From DATJOJ01 sp035507035 (GTDB taxonomy: Bacteria; Acidobacteriota; Terriglobia; Terriglobales; Acidobacteriaceae): DNA of 64,000 nucleotides. Where the stretch lies: positions 36,573 through 100,572 of the forward strand of contig DATJOJ010000019.1 of the NCBI GenBank assembly GCA_035507035.1, read 5' to 3'. This document shows, piece by piece, positions 9,401 through 18,115 of the stretch; positions within the stretch are counted from its first letter, which is position 1, and each line of letters begins with the position of its first letter. Below the pieces are notes generated by a model. The model was not told the DNA's origin and did not search any database. It was given only the letters and a program-made list of their open reading frames with translations. The translations under genes and the position numbers were made by a program.

Positions 9401-11074
9401 ATGTCATCGAATGCCATTACAATTCCGGCGCTGCAGGTCCAAGAAAAACCCTGGGTTGATCGTCTGCATGAGTGGGTCACCACGGTCGATCACAAACGGC
9501 TCGGCATTCTCTATATTGTCTATGCGCTGACGTTTTTGCTGTTCGGCGGCTTCGAGGCGCTCATCATCCGCATCCAGCTGATGCATTCCCATAGCAATTT
9601 TGTCTCCCCGCAGGTTTTCAACCGCATGTTTACCATGCATGGCACGACCATGATCTTTTTTGTGGCCATGCCCGTCCTGTTCGGCTTTGCGAACTACATG
9701 GTCCCGTTGATGATCGGCGCGCGCGACATGGCCTTCCCGCGGCTGAACGCTTTCAGCTTCTGGCTTATGGCGTTCGGTGGTCTTCTTCTTTATTTCAGTT
9801 TCCTCGGGGGAAGTGGTCTCTACGGAGCGGGAAACGCCCCTGACGTTGGATGGTGGGCGTACGCACCCTTGACGGCCCGCGCGTTCTCACCCGGGCACAG
9901 TTCGGATTATTGGACGCTTGCGCTACTAGTCTCGGGATTCGGGAGCATTGGTACTGCGATCAACATCATCGCGACTGTTCTTTGCATGCGATGCCCGGGC
10001 ATGAAGCTCACCCGCATGCCTCTGTTCGCGTGGCTCAATCTTGTGATGTCGGGAATGGTTCTTATCACGCTAACTCCCCTCTCGGCTGCCCAGATCATGC
10101 TGCTGATCGACCGCTATCTGGGAGGTCATTTCTTCGACGCACAGGCCGGCGGCTCCGCCGTGCTCTGGATGCACTTCTTCTGGATCTTTGGTCATCCGGA
10201 GGTCTACATCCTCATCATTCCGTCCTTCGCTTTCATGTCGGAAATCGTTCCGGTTTTTTCGCGCAAACCGATCTTCGGATATCCCGTCATGGTCGCGGCC
10301 ACGGTTTGCATCGCCTTTGTGAGCATGAGCGTGTGGGCGCACCACATGTTCACCGTGGGAATGAGTTCCTATGCCAACAGCTTTTTTGCGATCACCTCGA
10401 TGATGGTGGGCATCCCGACCGGCATCAAGATCTTTAACTGGATTGGCACCATGTGGGGCGGCCAAATTGAGTTCAAGACTGCCATGCTCTTCGCCATCGG
10501 ATTTCTGTTTCAATTTCTGATCGCGGGTCTCACCGGCATCATGCTGGCCACAGCGCCGTTCGATTGGCAGCTGACCTTGTCATATTTTGTGATTGCACAT
10601 TTCCACTACGTGATTGTGGGCGGAATTCTGTTTGCCCTTTTCGGCGCCTTTTATTACTGGTATCCGAAGATCACCGGCCGCATGCTGAGCGAGCGCCTTG
10701 GCAAGTGGCACTTCTGGCTGTTCCTCATCGGTTTTCACGTGTGCTTTGACGTTATGCACATTCCCGGACTGCTCGGGATGCCGCGCCGCATCTACACCTA
10801 TGAGCCCAACCGTGGCTGGGACACTCTCAACCTGATCGTTTCGATCGGTGCGTTTATCCAGGGAATTGCCATCCTTATCTTTGTCTGGAACCTCGTCAGT
10901 TCGTATTTCAATGGAGCGGAGGCAGGAAACGATCCCTGGGATGCCTGGACGCTTGAGTGGTCGACCACTTCTCCCCCGCCGGCCTACAACTTTGCAACCT
11001 TACCGGTGGTTGCGAGCCGTCGTCCCTTGTGGGACCTGAAACATCCGGAAGATCCGGACAGTCTTTATGAATGA
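9401..11074 (+). CDS. ctaD: cytochrome c oxidase subunit I (A1-type heme-copper oxidase)
   Basis: 557 residues, about 12 transmembrane helices, the catalytic O2-reducing and proton-pumping subunit. Seen: FTMHGTTMIFF (heme a histidine), FGHPEVYILIIP (CuB His, cross-linked Tyr, and the D-channel Glu that defines A1 type), WAHHMFTVG (two CuB histidines), GTMWGG and HFHYVIVGG (heme a3 and a ligands). The D-channel entrance ARDMAFPRLNAFSFW is present. All ligands are intact. Located 14 bp after ctaC and 12 bp before ctaE. Confidence 0.97.
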   Translation: MSSNAITIPALQVQEKPWVDRLHEWVTTVDHKRLGILYIVYALTFLLFGGFEALIIRIQLMHSHSNFVSPQVFNRMFTMHGTTMIFFVAMPVLFGFANYMVPLMIGARDMAFPRLNAFSFWLMAFGGLLLYFSFLGGSGLYGAGNAPDVGWWAYAPLTARAFSPGHSSDYWTLALLVSGFGSIGTAINIIATVLCMRCPGMKLTRMPLFAWLNLVMSGMVLITLTPLSAAQIMLLIDRYLGGHFFDAQAGGSAVLWMHFFWIFGHPEVYILIIPSFAFMSEIVPVFSRKPIFGYPVMVAATVCIAFVSMSVWAHHMFTVGMSSYANSFFAITSMMVGIPTGIKIFNWIGTMWGGQIEFKTAMLFAIGFLFQFLIAGLTGIMLATAPFDWQLTLSYFVIAHFHYVIVGGILFALFGAFYYWYPKITGRMLSERLGKWHFWLFLIGFHVCFDVMHIPGLLGMPRRIYTYEPNRGWDTLNLIVSIGAFIQGIAILIFVWNLVSSYFNGAEAGNDPWDAWTLEWSTTSPPPAYNFATLPVVASRRPLWDLKHPEDPDSLYE

Positions 11075-11086
11075 AGGAAAAGAGCA

Positions 11087-11683
11087 ATGAGCGCAGCCAC
11101 AATCCCGCCAGTTGAAATGCCGCAGAGTTGGACTCTGCCCTACCGCGCCAAGGTTGGGATGGTTTCGCTCATCATCGCCGAATCCGCAATCTTCACCATT
11201 TTTGTGGTCGCCTATCTTTTCTATCTTGGCAAGAGCATCAGCGGGCCGACTCCGAAGGAGGTGCTTGAGACACCGATCTTTTTCACGATTTGCTTACTGT
11301 CCAGCAGCCTCACCATTCACTTCGCCGGCAGATCGCTTGAACGCAACCATCGTGGAGCATTTCTCGGATTGTGGGCGCTCACCATTCTTCTCGGCGGACT
11401 GTTTCTGATCGGCACGGGTATGGAATGGCACCGGCTGATCTACCAACACGGGCTGACGATCTCTACCAATCTTTTTGGAACAACCTATTACTCACTGGTT
11501 GGCCTGCACGCATTTCACGTCACTGCGGGACTCATCATGCTCACCATCGTCCTTCTCTTTGCTCTGGCTGGAAAGGTGCAGCAAGATCAGTTCCGGCGCG
11601 TCGACACGCTCGCCTTGTACTGGCACTTTGTGGACGCTGTTTGGGTCGTGGTTTTCACCGTGGTTTACATCGTGGGACGCTGA
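11087..11683 (+). CDS. ctaE: cytochrome c oxidase subunit III
   Basis: 198 residues with five predicted helices, as in short bacterial subunits III. It stabilises subunit I and the proton-entry path. Seen: the conserved acidic residue in VSLIIAESAIFTIF, the YHGLHA-type stretch YYSLVGLHAFHVTAG, and the family ending ALYWHFVDAVWVVVF. A Shine-Dalgarno AGGAAAAGAG lies just upstream of the ATG. It ends 5 bp before the next gene. Confidence 0.96.
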   Translation: MSAATIPPVEMPQSWTLPYRAKVGMVSLIIAESAIFTIFVVAYLFYLGKSISGPTPKEVLETPIFFTICLLSSSLTIHFAGRSLERNHRGAFLGLWALTILLGGLFLIGTGMEWHRLIYQHGLTISTNLFGTTYYSLVGLHAFHVTAGLIMLTIVLLFALAGKVQQDQFRRVDTLALYWHFVDAVWVVVFTVVYIVGR

Positions 11684-11688
11684 TAAAA

Positions 11689-12543
11689 ATGACGACGGCA
11701 GCAGAACAACTCGGCCAAAATACGAGAACTCCGCGCGAGATTGAATCCCCTGCACCGACTGCATGGCCTTTCATTCTGGCCTTCGGATTTACTCTGTTGT
11801 TCGCGGGTCTGGTAACCAGCCTGTCCGTCACCCTCCTCGGTCTTGTGCTCGCTGCGGCAGGATGCATCGGCTGGTTCCGCGAAGTTCTTCCACGCGAACA
11901 TGAAATCGCTGTTGCCGTCCTCCCCGATGAGTTCCGCCCGACCACTGAGCGTCGCGCGGTTGATCGAGTTCCGATCACCGAACAAATGCGCGCCTGGCTG
12001 CCGGTTCACACCTATCCAATCTCGGCTGGTCTGAAGGGTGGACTGGCAGGCGGTGTCGCGATGGCGGTGCTGGCCTGTACCTATGGCGTGTTGAAAGGGA
12101 GCATCTGGTATCCCATCAACCTGCTTGCTGCGACAGCGTATGCGCAATCCACAAAAATGGGACTGGCGCAGTTGAATTCCTTTCACCTCGACAGCTTCCT
12201 GATCGCGCTCGGATTGCACGCCCTCGTTTCTGCGTTGGTTGGCCTGCTGTACGGCGCCATGCTGCCGATGTTCACACACCGCCCCATTATCCTGGGCGGC
12301 TTGATTGGCCCAGTTCTCTGGTCCGGGTTGATTTACTCGATGCTCGGCCTGCTCAACCCGGTGCTCGAAAGCCACATCGATTGGTACTGGTTTATCGCAT
12401 CACAGGTTGGCTTCGGAGTTGTCGCGGGCCTGGTGGTGGTACGCCAGAATCGCAAGCTGACATCCGAGAACCTGCCGTTCGCTATGCGAGCCGGAGTGGA
12501 AGCTCCAGGAATTATTTCGCCGCACGGAGAAGGACGGTCGTGA
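11689..12543 (+). CDS. unknown multi-pass membrane protein within the oxidase/bc operon
   Basis: 284 residues from an ATG 5 bp after ctaE; an upstream in-frame extension exists but only overlaps ctaE. Seen: an N-terminal hydrophobic pair (about 25-63) resembling a small oxidase subunit IV, a soluble loop rich in E/R/P (about 65-110), then at least four more helices. I do not recognise a named family with certainty. Position between ctaE and the cytochrome c lipoprotein, with overlapping or near-overlapping ends, makes it a likely accessory or structural subunit linking the oxidase and the bc complex. Confidence 0.8.
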   Translation: MTTAAEQLGQNTRTPREIESPAPTAWPFILAFGFTLLFAGLVTSLSVTLLGLVLAAAGCIGWFREVLPREHEIAVAVLPDEFRPTTERRAVDRVPITEQMRAWLPVHTYPISAGLKGGLAGGVAMAVLACTYGVLKGSIWYPINLLAATAYAQSTKMGLAQLNSFHLDSFLIALGLHALVSALVGLLYGAMLPMFTHRPIILGGLIGPVLWSGLIYSMLGLLNPVLESHIDWYWFIASQVGFGVVAGLVVVRQNRKLTSENLPFAMRAGVEAPGIISPHGEGRS

Positions 12544-13301
12544 ACTCACCCCGATATTCATCCATCGCTGTCGTGGTCGGCACGCTCGTCGTGAGCATGA
12601 TGCTCTCCGGTTGCAGCTCGCCGCCCGGTCAGCCAGCTAAGAGTTCCGAAGTTCTGGCTCCGAGTGAGGTCACAGATTTTTCTACTTTGTATGGAGAAAA
12701 CTGCGCGGCTTGCCACGGCTCGGAAGGTCGGGGCGGCGCGTCGATCGCTCTGGCCGATCCGGTTTACCTGGCCATAGCCGACGACGCATCGATACGCAAA
12801 GTGATTGCCAACGGCGTGCAAGGAACTTCGATGCCGGCTTTCGCTGAAAGTGCCGGCGGAATGCTTACCGATAAGCAGATCGAAATCATTACCACGCAAA
12901 TGCGTTCGCGATGGAGCCGCCCGGAAATTCTCGACGGAACGAATGCACCTCCCTATAAGGCAAGCTCTCCCGGCAACGCCCAGCAGGGCGAAGTTGCCTA
13001 TGGAACTTACTGCGCATCGTGTCATGGTCCTCAAGGCCAGGGCACACCCAAAGGTAGCTCGATCACCAACGATTCATTCTTGGCGTTGGTCAGTGATCAG
13101 GGGCTGCGTACGATTGTCATCGCCGGCCGCCCCGAACTCGGTGCGCCCGACTGGCGCGGAAACCTGCCCGGCAAACCGATGTCCGATCGGGAAATCACCG
13201 ACGTCGTCGCATGGTTGGGCTCGCATCGGGTGCAAAATCCCGGACAACCCTATTCCGCCTCGAATCTCGCCCAGCATCCGGAGTCAGCCAATGTCCGCTA
13301 A
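12540..13301 (+). CDS. diheme cytochrome c lipoprotein
   Basis: 253 residues from a GTG that overlaps the preceding stop (GTGA). This start places a signal peptide correctly: a hydrophobic core followed by lipobox LSGC with Cys25 as the lipidated residue, so the protein is probably anchored to the periplasmic face of the membrane. Two class I cytochrome c domains follow, with CAACH at 55-59 and CASCH at 158-162, each with a distal Met (TSMPAF in the first). It could shuttle electrons from the Rieske/cytochrome b complex to the caa3 oxidase, replacing cytochrome c1. A longer frame starting at 12381 is rejected because it lacks a signal peptide. Confidence 0.93.
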   Translation: MNSPRYSSIAVVVGTLVVSMMLSGCSSPPGQPAKSSEVLAPSEVTDFSTLYGENCAACHGSEGRGGASIALADPVYLAIADDASIRKVIANGVQGTSMPAFAESAGGMLTDKQIEIITTQMRSRWSRPEILDGTNAPPYKASSPGNAQQGEVAYGTYCASCHGPQGQGTPKGSSITNDSFLALVSDQGLRTIVIAGRPELGAPDWRGNLPGKPMSDREITDVVAWLGSHRVQNPGQPYSASNLAQHPESANVR

Positions 13302-13860
13302 ACCTGTGCTTATACCGCCAAGTGAACCTGCTCTCTCGCGCCGCGGATTTTTTGTGAAGTTGGGCATTCTCTTCAACGGCGTGGCCGCAGCGATCATCGC
13401 CGTGCCCATCGTTGGATATCTTTTCTCGGCAATTACACGCGGTCGTGGCAATGGATACCTCTCGTGGGTGCAACTCGGAAAGGTCGCCGACTTCCCCGAA
13501 GGCGAGACGCGCCTGGCAACCTTTCGCAATCCCTATGTGATGCCGACCGACGGCCGAACTGCCGACACAGCCTGCTGGGTGCGGCACGTCGCAGGAGAAC
13601 AATTTCAGGTCTTCGCCATCAACTGCGCGCATCTCGGCTGCCCGGTTCGCTGGTTTCCCCAGTCAGGCTTGTTCATGTGTCCCTGTCACGGCGGAGCCTA
13701 CTACCGTGATGGATCGCGCGCCTCTGGACCGCCCGAACGTGGACTTTTCGAATATCCATACAAAGTCGAGAACGGCGTGATCACGATTCAAGCGGGTGAA
13801 TTGCCAACGCCAGGAGCGGCGATGGCTGAACTGACCGGAGAGAAACCGCCATGCGCGTGA
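13291..13860 (+). CDS. Rieske iron-sulfur protein of a quinol:cytochrome c reductase
   Basis: 189 residues from an ATG overlapping the end of the cytochrome c gene by 11 bp. Seen: one N-terminal transmembrane anchor (about 18-46) and a C-terminal Rieske domain with CAHLGC at 112-117 and CPCHGG at 130-135. Cys112/His114 and Cys130/His133 bind the [2Fe-2S] cluster; Cys117-Cys132 form the expected disulfide. It is the electron carrier between quinol and cytochrome c. It overlaps cytochrome b downstream by 10 bp. The long upstream in-frame extension from 12805 overlaps the cytochrome gene and is rejected. Confidence 0.95.
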   Translation: MSAKPVLIPPSEPALSRRGFFVKLGILFNGVAAAIIAVPIVGYLFSAITRGRGNGYLSWVQLGKVADFPEGETRLATFRNPYVMPTDGRTADTACWVRHVAGEQFQVFAINCAHLGCPVRWFPQSGLFMCPCHGGAYYRDGSRASGPPERGLFEYPYKVENGVITIQAGELPTPGAAMAELTGEKPPCA

Positions 13861-15347
13861 TGATTAAGAACATCGGCGAGTGGTTCGATCAGCGCTTGCA
13901 GCTGGCTGCCCCGGTTCGCGAAGTCGCCGAACATCGCGTCCCGCGGGAAACCGCCAGTTGGTTTTATGTGTTTGGTAGCGGCGCCCTAACGGTCTTCGTG
14001 TTGCAAATCGTGACCGGCATTCTGCTCGCTTTCGTCTACGTGCCTTCCGGCGCGGAAGCATGGAACAGCCTGCAAGCCCTAAATCACGACGTGACGCTCG
14101 GTTGGTTCATTCGCGCCATGCACGGATGGGGTTCGGACTTCATGATCGCCGTCGTCCTCATCCACATGGTTCAGGTGTTTCTCTTTGGCGCCTACAAGTT
14201 CCCCCGCGAACTGACTTGGATCCTTGGCATCTTTTTACTGCTGATGACGCTGGGCATGGCTTTCACCGGCCAGGTGCTGCGCTTCGATCAGGACGCTTAC
14301 TGGGGCCTCGGAATCGGCGCCTCCATCGCAAGCCGGGTTCCGGTTCTCGGTCCATTCGTCGTGAAATTGATGTTGGGCGGTCCAATCATCGCCGGCGCAA
14401 CGCTGTCCCGGTTCTTCGCTCTGCATGTGTTCGTGATTCCGGGATTGCTGATCGGCTTTGTCTCCCTCCATTTGTTAATGGTCGTGACACTCGGCATCAA
14501 CGAATGGCCCATGCCCGGCCGCATCGTAAAACGCGCCACATATATTAATGATTACCACGAGCTGATCAAGAAAGATGGCGAGCCATTCGTTCCCTATGCC
14601 GTCTGGAAAGACATGTTCTTCGCAGGACTGATGATTCTGGCGGTGGCTGCCTGTGCGCTCTACTTCGGCCCATTCGGGCCGACGGGCAGACCCGATCCAA
14701 CCATCATTCAAACCGTCCCCAAGCCTGATTACTTTTTCCTCTGGCTCTATGCTTTGCTTTCTCTGCTCCCACCATCACTTGAAACACCGTTTCTTCTGAT
14801 CGGGCCAGTGGTGGCAATTGCCGGCCTGCTTCTTCTCCCGTTCCTTTCCGGAGAAGGTGAAAAGAGTTGGAAGCGCCGGCCCATCGCAGTTTTGACGGTG
14901 ATGTTGATCGCGATTACCCTCGGGACGTTCACTCATCTCGCCGGATACACGCCGTGGAGTCCGCATATGAACGCATGGAGCGGTGATCCAGTGCCAGCTC
15001 AGTTCATCCACGGCTCGACCGCGCTCGAGCGGCAAGGCGCATTAGTCTTCCAGGTCAAGCAGTGCCGCAACTGTCACTCTCTGGGCGAAACCGGCGGACA
15101 ACGCGGACCCGCTCTTGACAGCGTTGCCGTGCGCCTCACGCAAGATCAGCTCATCCGGCAAGTCATTCAAGGCGGCGGCAACATGCCCGCTTACGGCAAG
15201 AACTTGAGTCCCGCGGAAACCACGGCGCTCGTAGCTTTCCTCGAAACCCTCCATCCCAAAGGACAACAGCCAGCACGCGATGCCTCTCGTGATCTCGCGC
15301 TCGGCGACACGTCCGGAAACAATGCGCAATCTGGATCGCAGCCCTAG
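13851..15347 (+). CDS. cytochrome b of a bc complex fused to a C-terminal cytochrome c domain
   Basis: 498 residues. The first 220 residues are a cytochrome b6-like four-helix heme bundle (MHGWGSDFM and HMVQVFLFGAYK, then FFALHVFVIPG and HLLMV, supply the heme histidines). Next is a subunit IV-like region with about three to four helices, including the PDYFFLWLY stretch. A periplasmic cytochrome c domain with CRNCH at 405-409 and a distal NMPAYG ends the protein. Start is the ATG at 13851 or the ATG at 13860. No separate cytochrome c1 gene is present, so the fused domain and the lipoprotein probably take its place. Confidence 0.93.
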   Translation: MRVMIKNIGEWFDQRLQLAAPVREVAEHRVPRETASWFYVFGSGALTVFVLQIVTGILLAFVYVPSGAEAWNSLQALNHDVTLGWFIRAMHGWGSDFMIAVVLIHMVQVFLFGAYKFPRELTWILGIFLLLMTLGMAFTGQVLRFDQDAYWGLGIGASIASRVPVLGPFVVKLMLGGPIIAGATLSRFFALHVFVIPGLLIGFVSLHLLMVVTLGINEWPMPGRIVKRATYINDYHELIKKDGEPFVPYAVWKDMFFAGLMILAVAACALYFGPFGPTGRPDPTIIQTVPKPDYFFLWLYALLSLLPPSLETPFLLIGPVVAIAGLLLLPFLSGEGEKSWKRRPIAVLTVMLIAITLGTFTHLAGYTPWSPHMNAWSGDPVPAQFIHGSTALERQGALVFQVKQCRNCHSLGETGGQRGPALDSVAVRLTQDQLIRQVIQGGGNMPAYGKNLSPAETTALVAFLETLHPKGQQPARDASRDLALGDTSGNNAQSGSQP

Positions 15348-15359
15348 GAGCACGGTCCC

Positions 15360-16208
15360 ATGCCACATCTTCATCACGCATCGGCATCGTTCGGGCCCGC
15401 GGCAATCACTGTAATCATTGTTTTCACCGCCCTGCTCTATCTTGACGGATGGATTTCTCTTCGATCCAATTCTCCCGTTTCCGCCTGGCGCACCAGCAGT
15501 TTTCTCATTGGTCTGTTCCTGATCTGGACCGCCGTAGCGTCTCCGGTTTCCGCTCTTGATCATGAGTTGCTGACCGTGCACATGCTGAAGCATTTGCTGC
15601 TGATGACTTTTGCTCCTCCGCTGATCTGGCTAGGGGAACCGGTGCGTTATATACGGTGGGCTTTTCCGCCCTCGATCCGGCGGACAAGAACATTCGCTCC
15701 ACCCGGCACACGACAAATGCTAGCAATCTGCTGGCTCGCCGCTGCTGCGGCCCTGCTTGTGTGGCACGTTCCGTCGGTGTTCGCCCTGACAATGCACTCG
15801 CCGGCATTGCACTTCGTCGAGCAGGCGTCATTTCTAGTGACTGGACTTCTATTCTGGTGGCCCGTGATTCAGCCTTGGCCGAGCGCTCCGGAATCAGATT
15901 TGTCGATGATCTTGTATCTTTTTTTCGCCACCCTGCCTTGCGACGTCCTCGCTGGATTTCTGGTCTTTTGCGACCGTGTGGTCTACACCGATTACTTGTC
16001 CTCATCGCATCTATCCGGTTTTACCGCTATTGACGATCAGCAATGTGCCGCCGCATTAATGTGGACTTCCGTCACGCTGGTGTATTTACTGGCCGGAACG
16101 ATCTTAGCCATGCGAATGCTCTCGCCGCAGAAGCACCTTGACGCCAAAATAACGCAGCATGTCCACCCAACTTCGCCCAACATTCCACCGCGCTTGGAGG
16201 CTATTTGA
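15360..16208 (+). CDS. ctaG: cytochrome c oxidase assembly protein, CtaG (caa3) family
   Basis: 282 residues, about seven transmembrane helices. The Bacillus-type CtaG family helps CuB insertion or assembly of caa3 oxidases and is unrelated to Cox11. Seen: HMLKHLLLMTFAPPLIWLGEP, the family's strongest block, then LVWHVPSVF and a C-terminal LLAGTILAMRM helix. It follows cytochrome b by 12 bp and its stop overlaps the TTG start of ctaB, supporting a shared assembly role. Confidence 0.92.
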   Translation: MPHLHHASASFGPAAITVIIVFTALLYLDGWISLRSNSPVSAWRTSSFLIGLFLIWTAVASPVSALDHELLTVHMLKHLLLMTFAPPLIWLGEPVRYIRWAFPPSIRRTRTFAPPGTRQMLAICWLAAAAALLVWHVPSVFALTMHSPALHFVEQASFLVTGLLFWWPVIQPWPSAPESDLSMILYLFFATLPCDVLAGFLVFCDRVVYTDYLSSSHLSGFTAIDDQQCAAALMWTSVTLVYLLAGTILAMRMLSPQKHLDAKITQHVHPTSPNIPPRLEAI

Positions 16209-17140
16209 GCGCAGCCACCAAACCCGCTTTTGCGAGGCTCGATGCCTCAATTTCGCCGCGAGTTTCTTTCACTCGTTCCACAGTCGTGGCCGATTTTTTG
16301 GCCCTCACCAAGCCAGAAGTCAATTTTCTGATCCTGATCACGACGTTCGCCGGTTTCTATCTTGGTCGTGCCGCCGGATGGCGGGATTTCCCCTATTGGG
16401 TTTCGATTAACACGTTGCTGGGTACATTGCTGGTAGCCAGTGGCACCGGCACTCTGAACCAATATCTCGAACGCCGCTTCGATGCGCAGATGCGTAGGAC
16501 TGCCCGTCGGCCGCTCGCCGACGGCCGGCTCAAGCCCGGTGTCGTCCTGTGTTTTGGTCTCGCATTATCGCTGCTCGGCAGCGTCTATCTCATGGTCGCT
16601 GTCAATTTTCTTGCCAGCCTGCTCGCAGTCGCCACCTTGCTGTCTTATCTTCTTATTTACACTCCGCTCAAGCGAAAGACGTCAGTGTGTACCCTGATCG
16701 GCGCATTCCCCGGCGCCATGCCTCCTTTAATCGGCTGGGCCGCGGCCTCTGGCAGCTTGAACTTCAAGGCCCTGACCCTCTACGCAATCCTTTTTCTCTG
16801 GCAGTTCCCGCACTTCATGGCAATCGCCTGGATGTATCGCGAAGATTACGCCCGAGCCGGCTACCTCGTGCTCCCTGCTGGCCCGAACGCGCGGGCCAGT
16901 TTAGTTCGCCTACAAACCGTATTACCCCTGCTAGCCTTGGTGCCGCTCAGTGTGCTGCCAATGTGGATGGGGGAAGCGAAGTTCTATGTGATCGGAGCCT
17001 TGATGCTGGGCGTGGGCTTCTTCTATTACGGGGCACAGTTTGTAGCTTGCAGGTCGAACTCCGCTGCTCGACACCTTCTCGCCGCATCTATCATTTATCT
17101 TCCCGCCCTCTTCGCCGTGATGGTGCTGGCCCACCACTAG
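16205..17140 (+). CDS. ctaB: protoheme IX farnesyltransferase (heme O synthase)
   Basis: 311 residues from a TTG overlapping the ctaG stop (TTGA). UbiA-superfamily membrane prenyltransferase that adds farnesyl to heme b, giving heme O, needed for A1 oxidases. Seen: the first substrate motif NQYLERRFDAQMRRTARRPL, the second aspartate-rich region IAWMYREDYARAGYLVLP, and GAFPGAMPPLIGWAA between them. About nine helices. No heme A synthase (ctaA) is in the window, so conversion to heme A would have to be encoded elsewhere. This is the last gene of the respiratory operon. Confidence 0.94.
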   Translation: MSAATKPAFARLDASISPRVSFTRSTVVADFLALTKPEVNFLILITTFAGFYLGRAAGWRDFPYWVSINTLLGTLLVASGTGTLNQYLERRFDAQMRRTARRPLADGRLKPGVVLCFGLALSLLGSVYLMVAVNFLASLLAVATLLSYLLIYTPLKRKTSVCTLIGAFPGAMPPLIGWAAASGSLNFKALTLYAILFLWQFPHFMAIAWMYREDYARAGYLVLPAGPNARASLVRLQTVLPLLALVPLSVLPMWMGEAKFYVIGALMLGVGFFYYGAQFVACRSNSAARHLLAASIIYLPALFAVMVLAHH

Positions 17141-17210
17141 AAAAACACAAGCCGCCGTGGGTTCTTACCTCATCGCTCAAAAAGCAACTCACGCGAAATC
17201 TCAGAGCCAC

Positions 17211-17996
17211 TCAGTGATTTATTTTCGATTGCGATGCATCATTCTGCGATTTGCCCTCTTTAGGTTCACCGACAACCATGAGCAGCCATCCACTTCCAGC
17301 CCGGATTGCGATCTTGTGGCTGGATACCAGCACGATCTGCCCAAGGGGCGCAGTTTCTCCCGAACTCGCGATCTCCACATCGCTCAAACCATAGGTCCCG
17401 CAAGCCGCGCTGGAAAACACCCATACGGCTTGTTCGCGGTCATAGCCGGGCCCACTCGCACAGCCAGCAGCAGGGTTGGGAGTGAGCTTGATCAGCACCG
17501 AACTTCCCTTTAGCCACTTGCCCGAGAGGCCTCCACTCGTCCCCACTTTCCTCCAATCGCGCCTGACGATGTCTCCACCGACCTGGCGAGTGACCCACTG
17601 GTCCGCAGCAAATACATCGGAGCTCATACTGATTGGAGCTTGTGCGTCCCAGACATTGAATTGAGAAGCCAGGGCTAACAGGCCCGTGGTGATGGAGATT
17701 GTATTTCCGTGATCTTTAATCGCGTCGAACTGCACGACAACCCGGGAGCCAGACGGTCCCGACCGGGTGACCCTCACAACGTGACCAATTACGCGTGAGA
17801 GTCGGGGAATTTTTTCGCCGGATGGCAATGGTACGTCCTGCATGACACTACCCTCCAGCTTTTTGCCTTGGAGATCTTTGGCGGTGTTCAAGCTAGAGGC
17901 GAGCATTATAGGTATCACCGTCCCAGCCGGAATCTGGCTGGAAGGATTCGGGGAAACTACCAATGCCATGGCTAACGCTAGAGAAAAGATTTGCAT
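17211..17996 (-). CDS. secreted protein with a conjugal-transfer TrbI-like barrel pattern
   Basis: 261 residues from the ATG at 17996, which begins a clear signal peptide (MQIFSLALAMALVVSPN); an upstream extension of 36 residues has no signal and is rejected. The segment after the signal, IPAGTVIPIMLASSLNTAKD, then a Lys/Gly strand and RVIGHVV, resembles the beta-barrel repeats of TrbI/VirB10-like and related acidobacterial outer-surface proteins. The C-terminal part is rich in beta strands with two Cys. Function unknown. Divergent from the next gene with 119 bp between starts. Confidence 0.8.
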   Translation of the reverse strand: MQIFSLALAMALVVSPNPSSQIPAGTVIPIMLASSLNTAKDLQGKKLEGSVMQDVPLPSGEKIPRLSRVIGHVVRVTRSGPSGSRVVVQFDAIKDHGNTISITTGLLALASQFNVWDAQAPISMSSDVFAADQWVTRQVGGDIVRRDWRKVGTSGGLSGKWLKGSSVLIKLTPNPAAGCASGPGYDREQAVWVFSSAACGTYGLSDVEIASSGETAPLGQIVLVSSHKIAIRAGSGWLLMVVGEPKEGKSQNDASQSKINH

Positions 17997-18062
17997 GCTC
18001 GCTATAGGATACCGTGCCGCGCCCTGCCCCTTGAATCCCGCTCCCCACGCGCCTTCTCGGTG

Positions 18063-18068
18063 TATAAT
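18063..18068 (+). promoter_or_regulatory. candidate -10 box TATAAT
   Basis: A perfect TATAAT lies 48 bp before the GTG start at 18116. No good -35 box is seen at 16-18 bp spacing (TTGAAT at 18031-18036 is 26 bp away). A strong ribosome binding site CAGGAG at 18105-18110 supports the GTG start. Confidence 0.5.
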
Positions 18069-18115
18069 CTCGTCCGAGTTTGATTCAGCTGTAACCAATA
18101 ACAACAGGAGACGAT

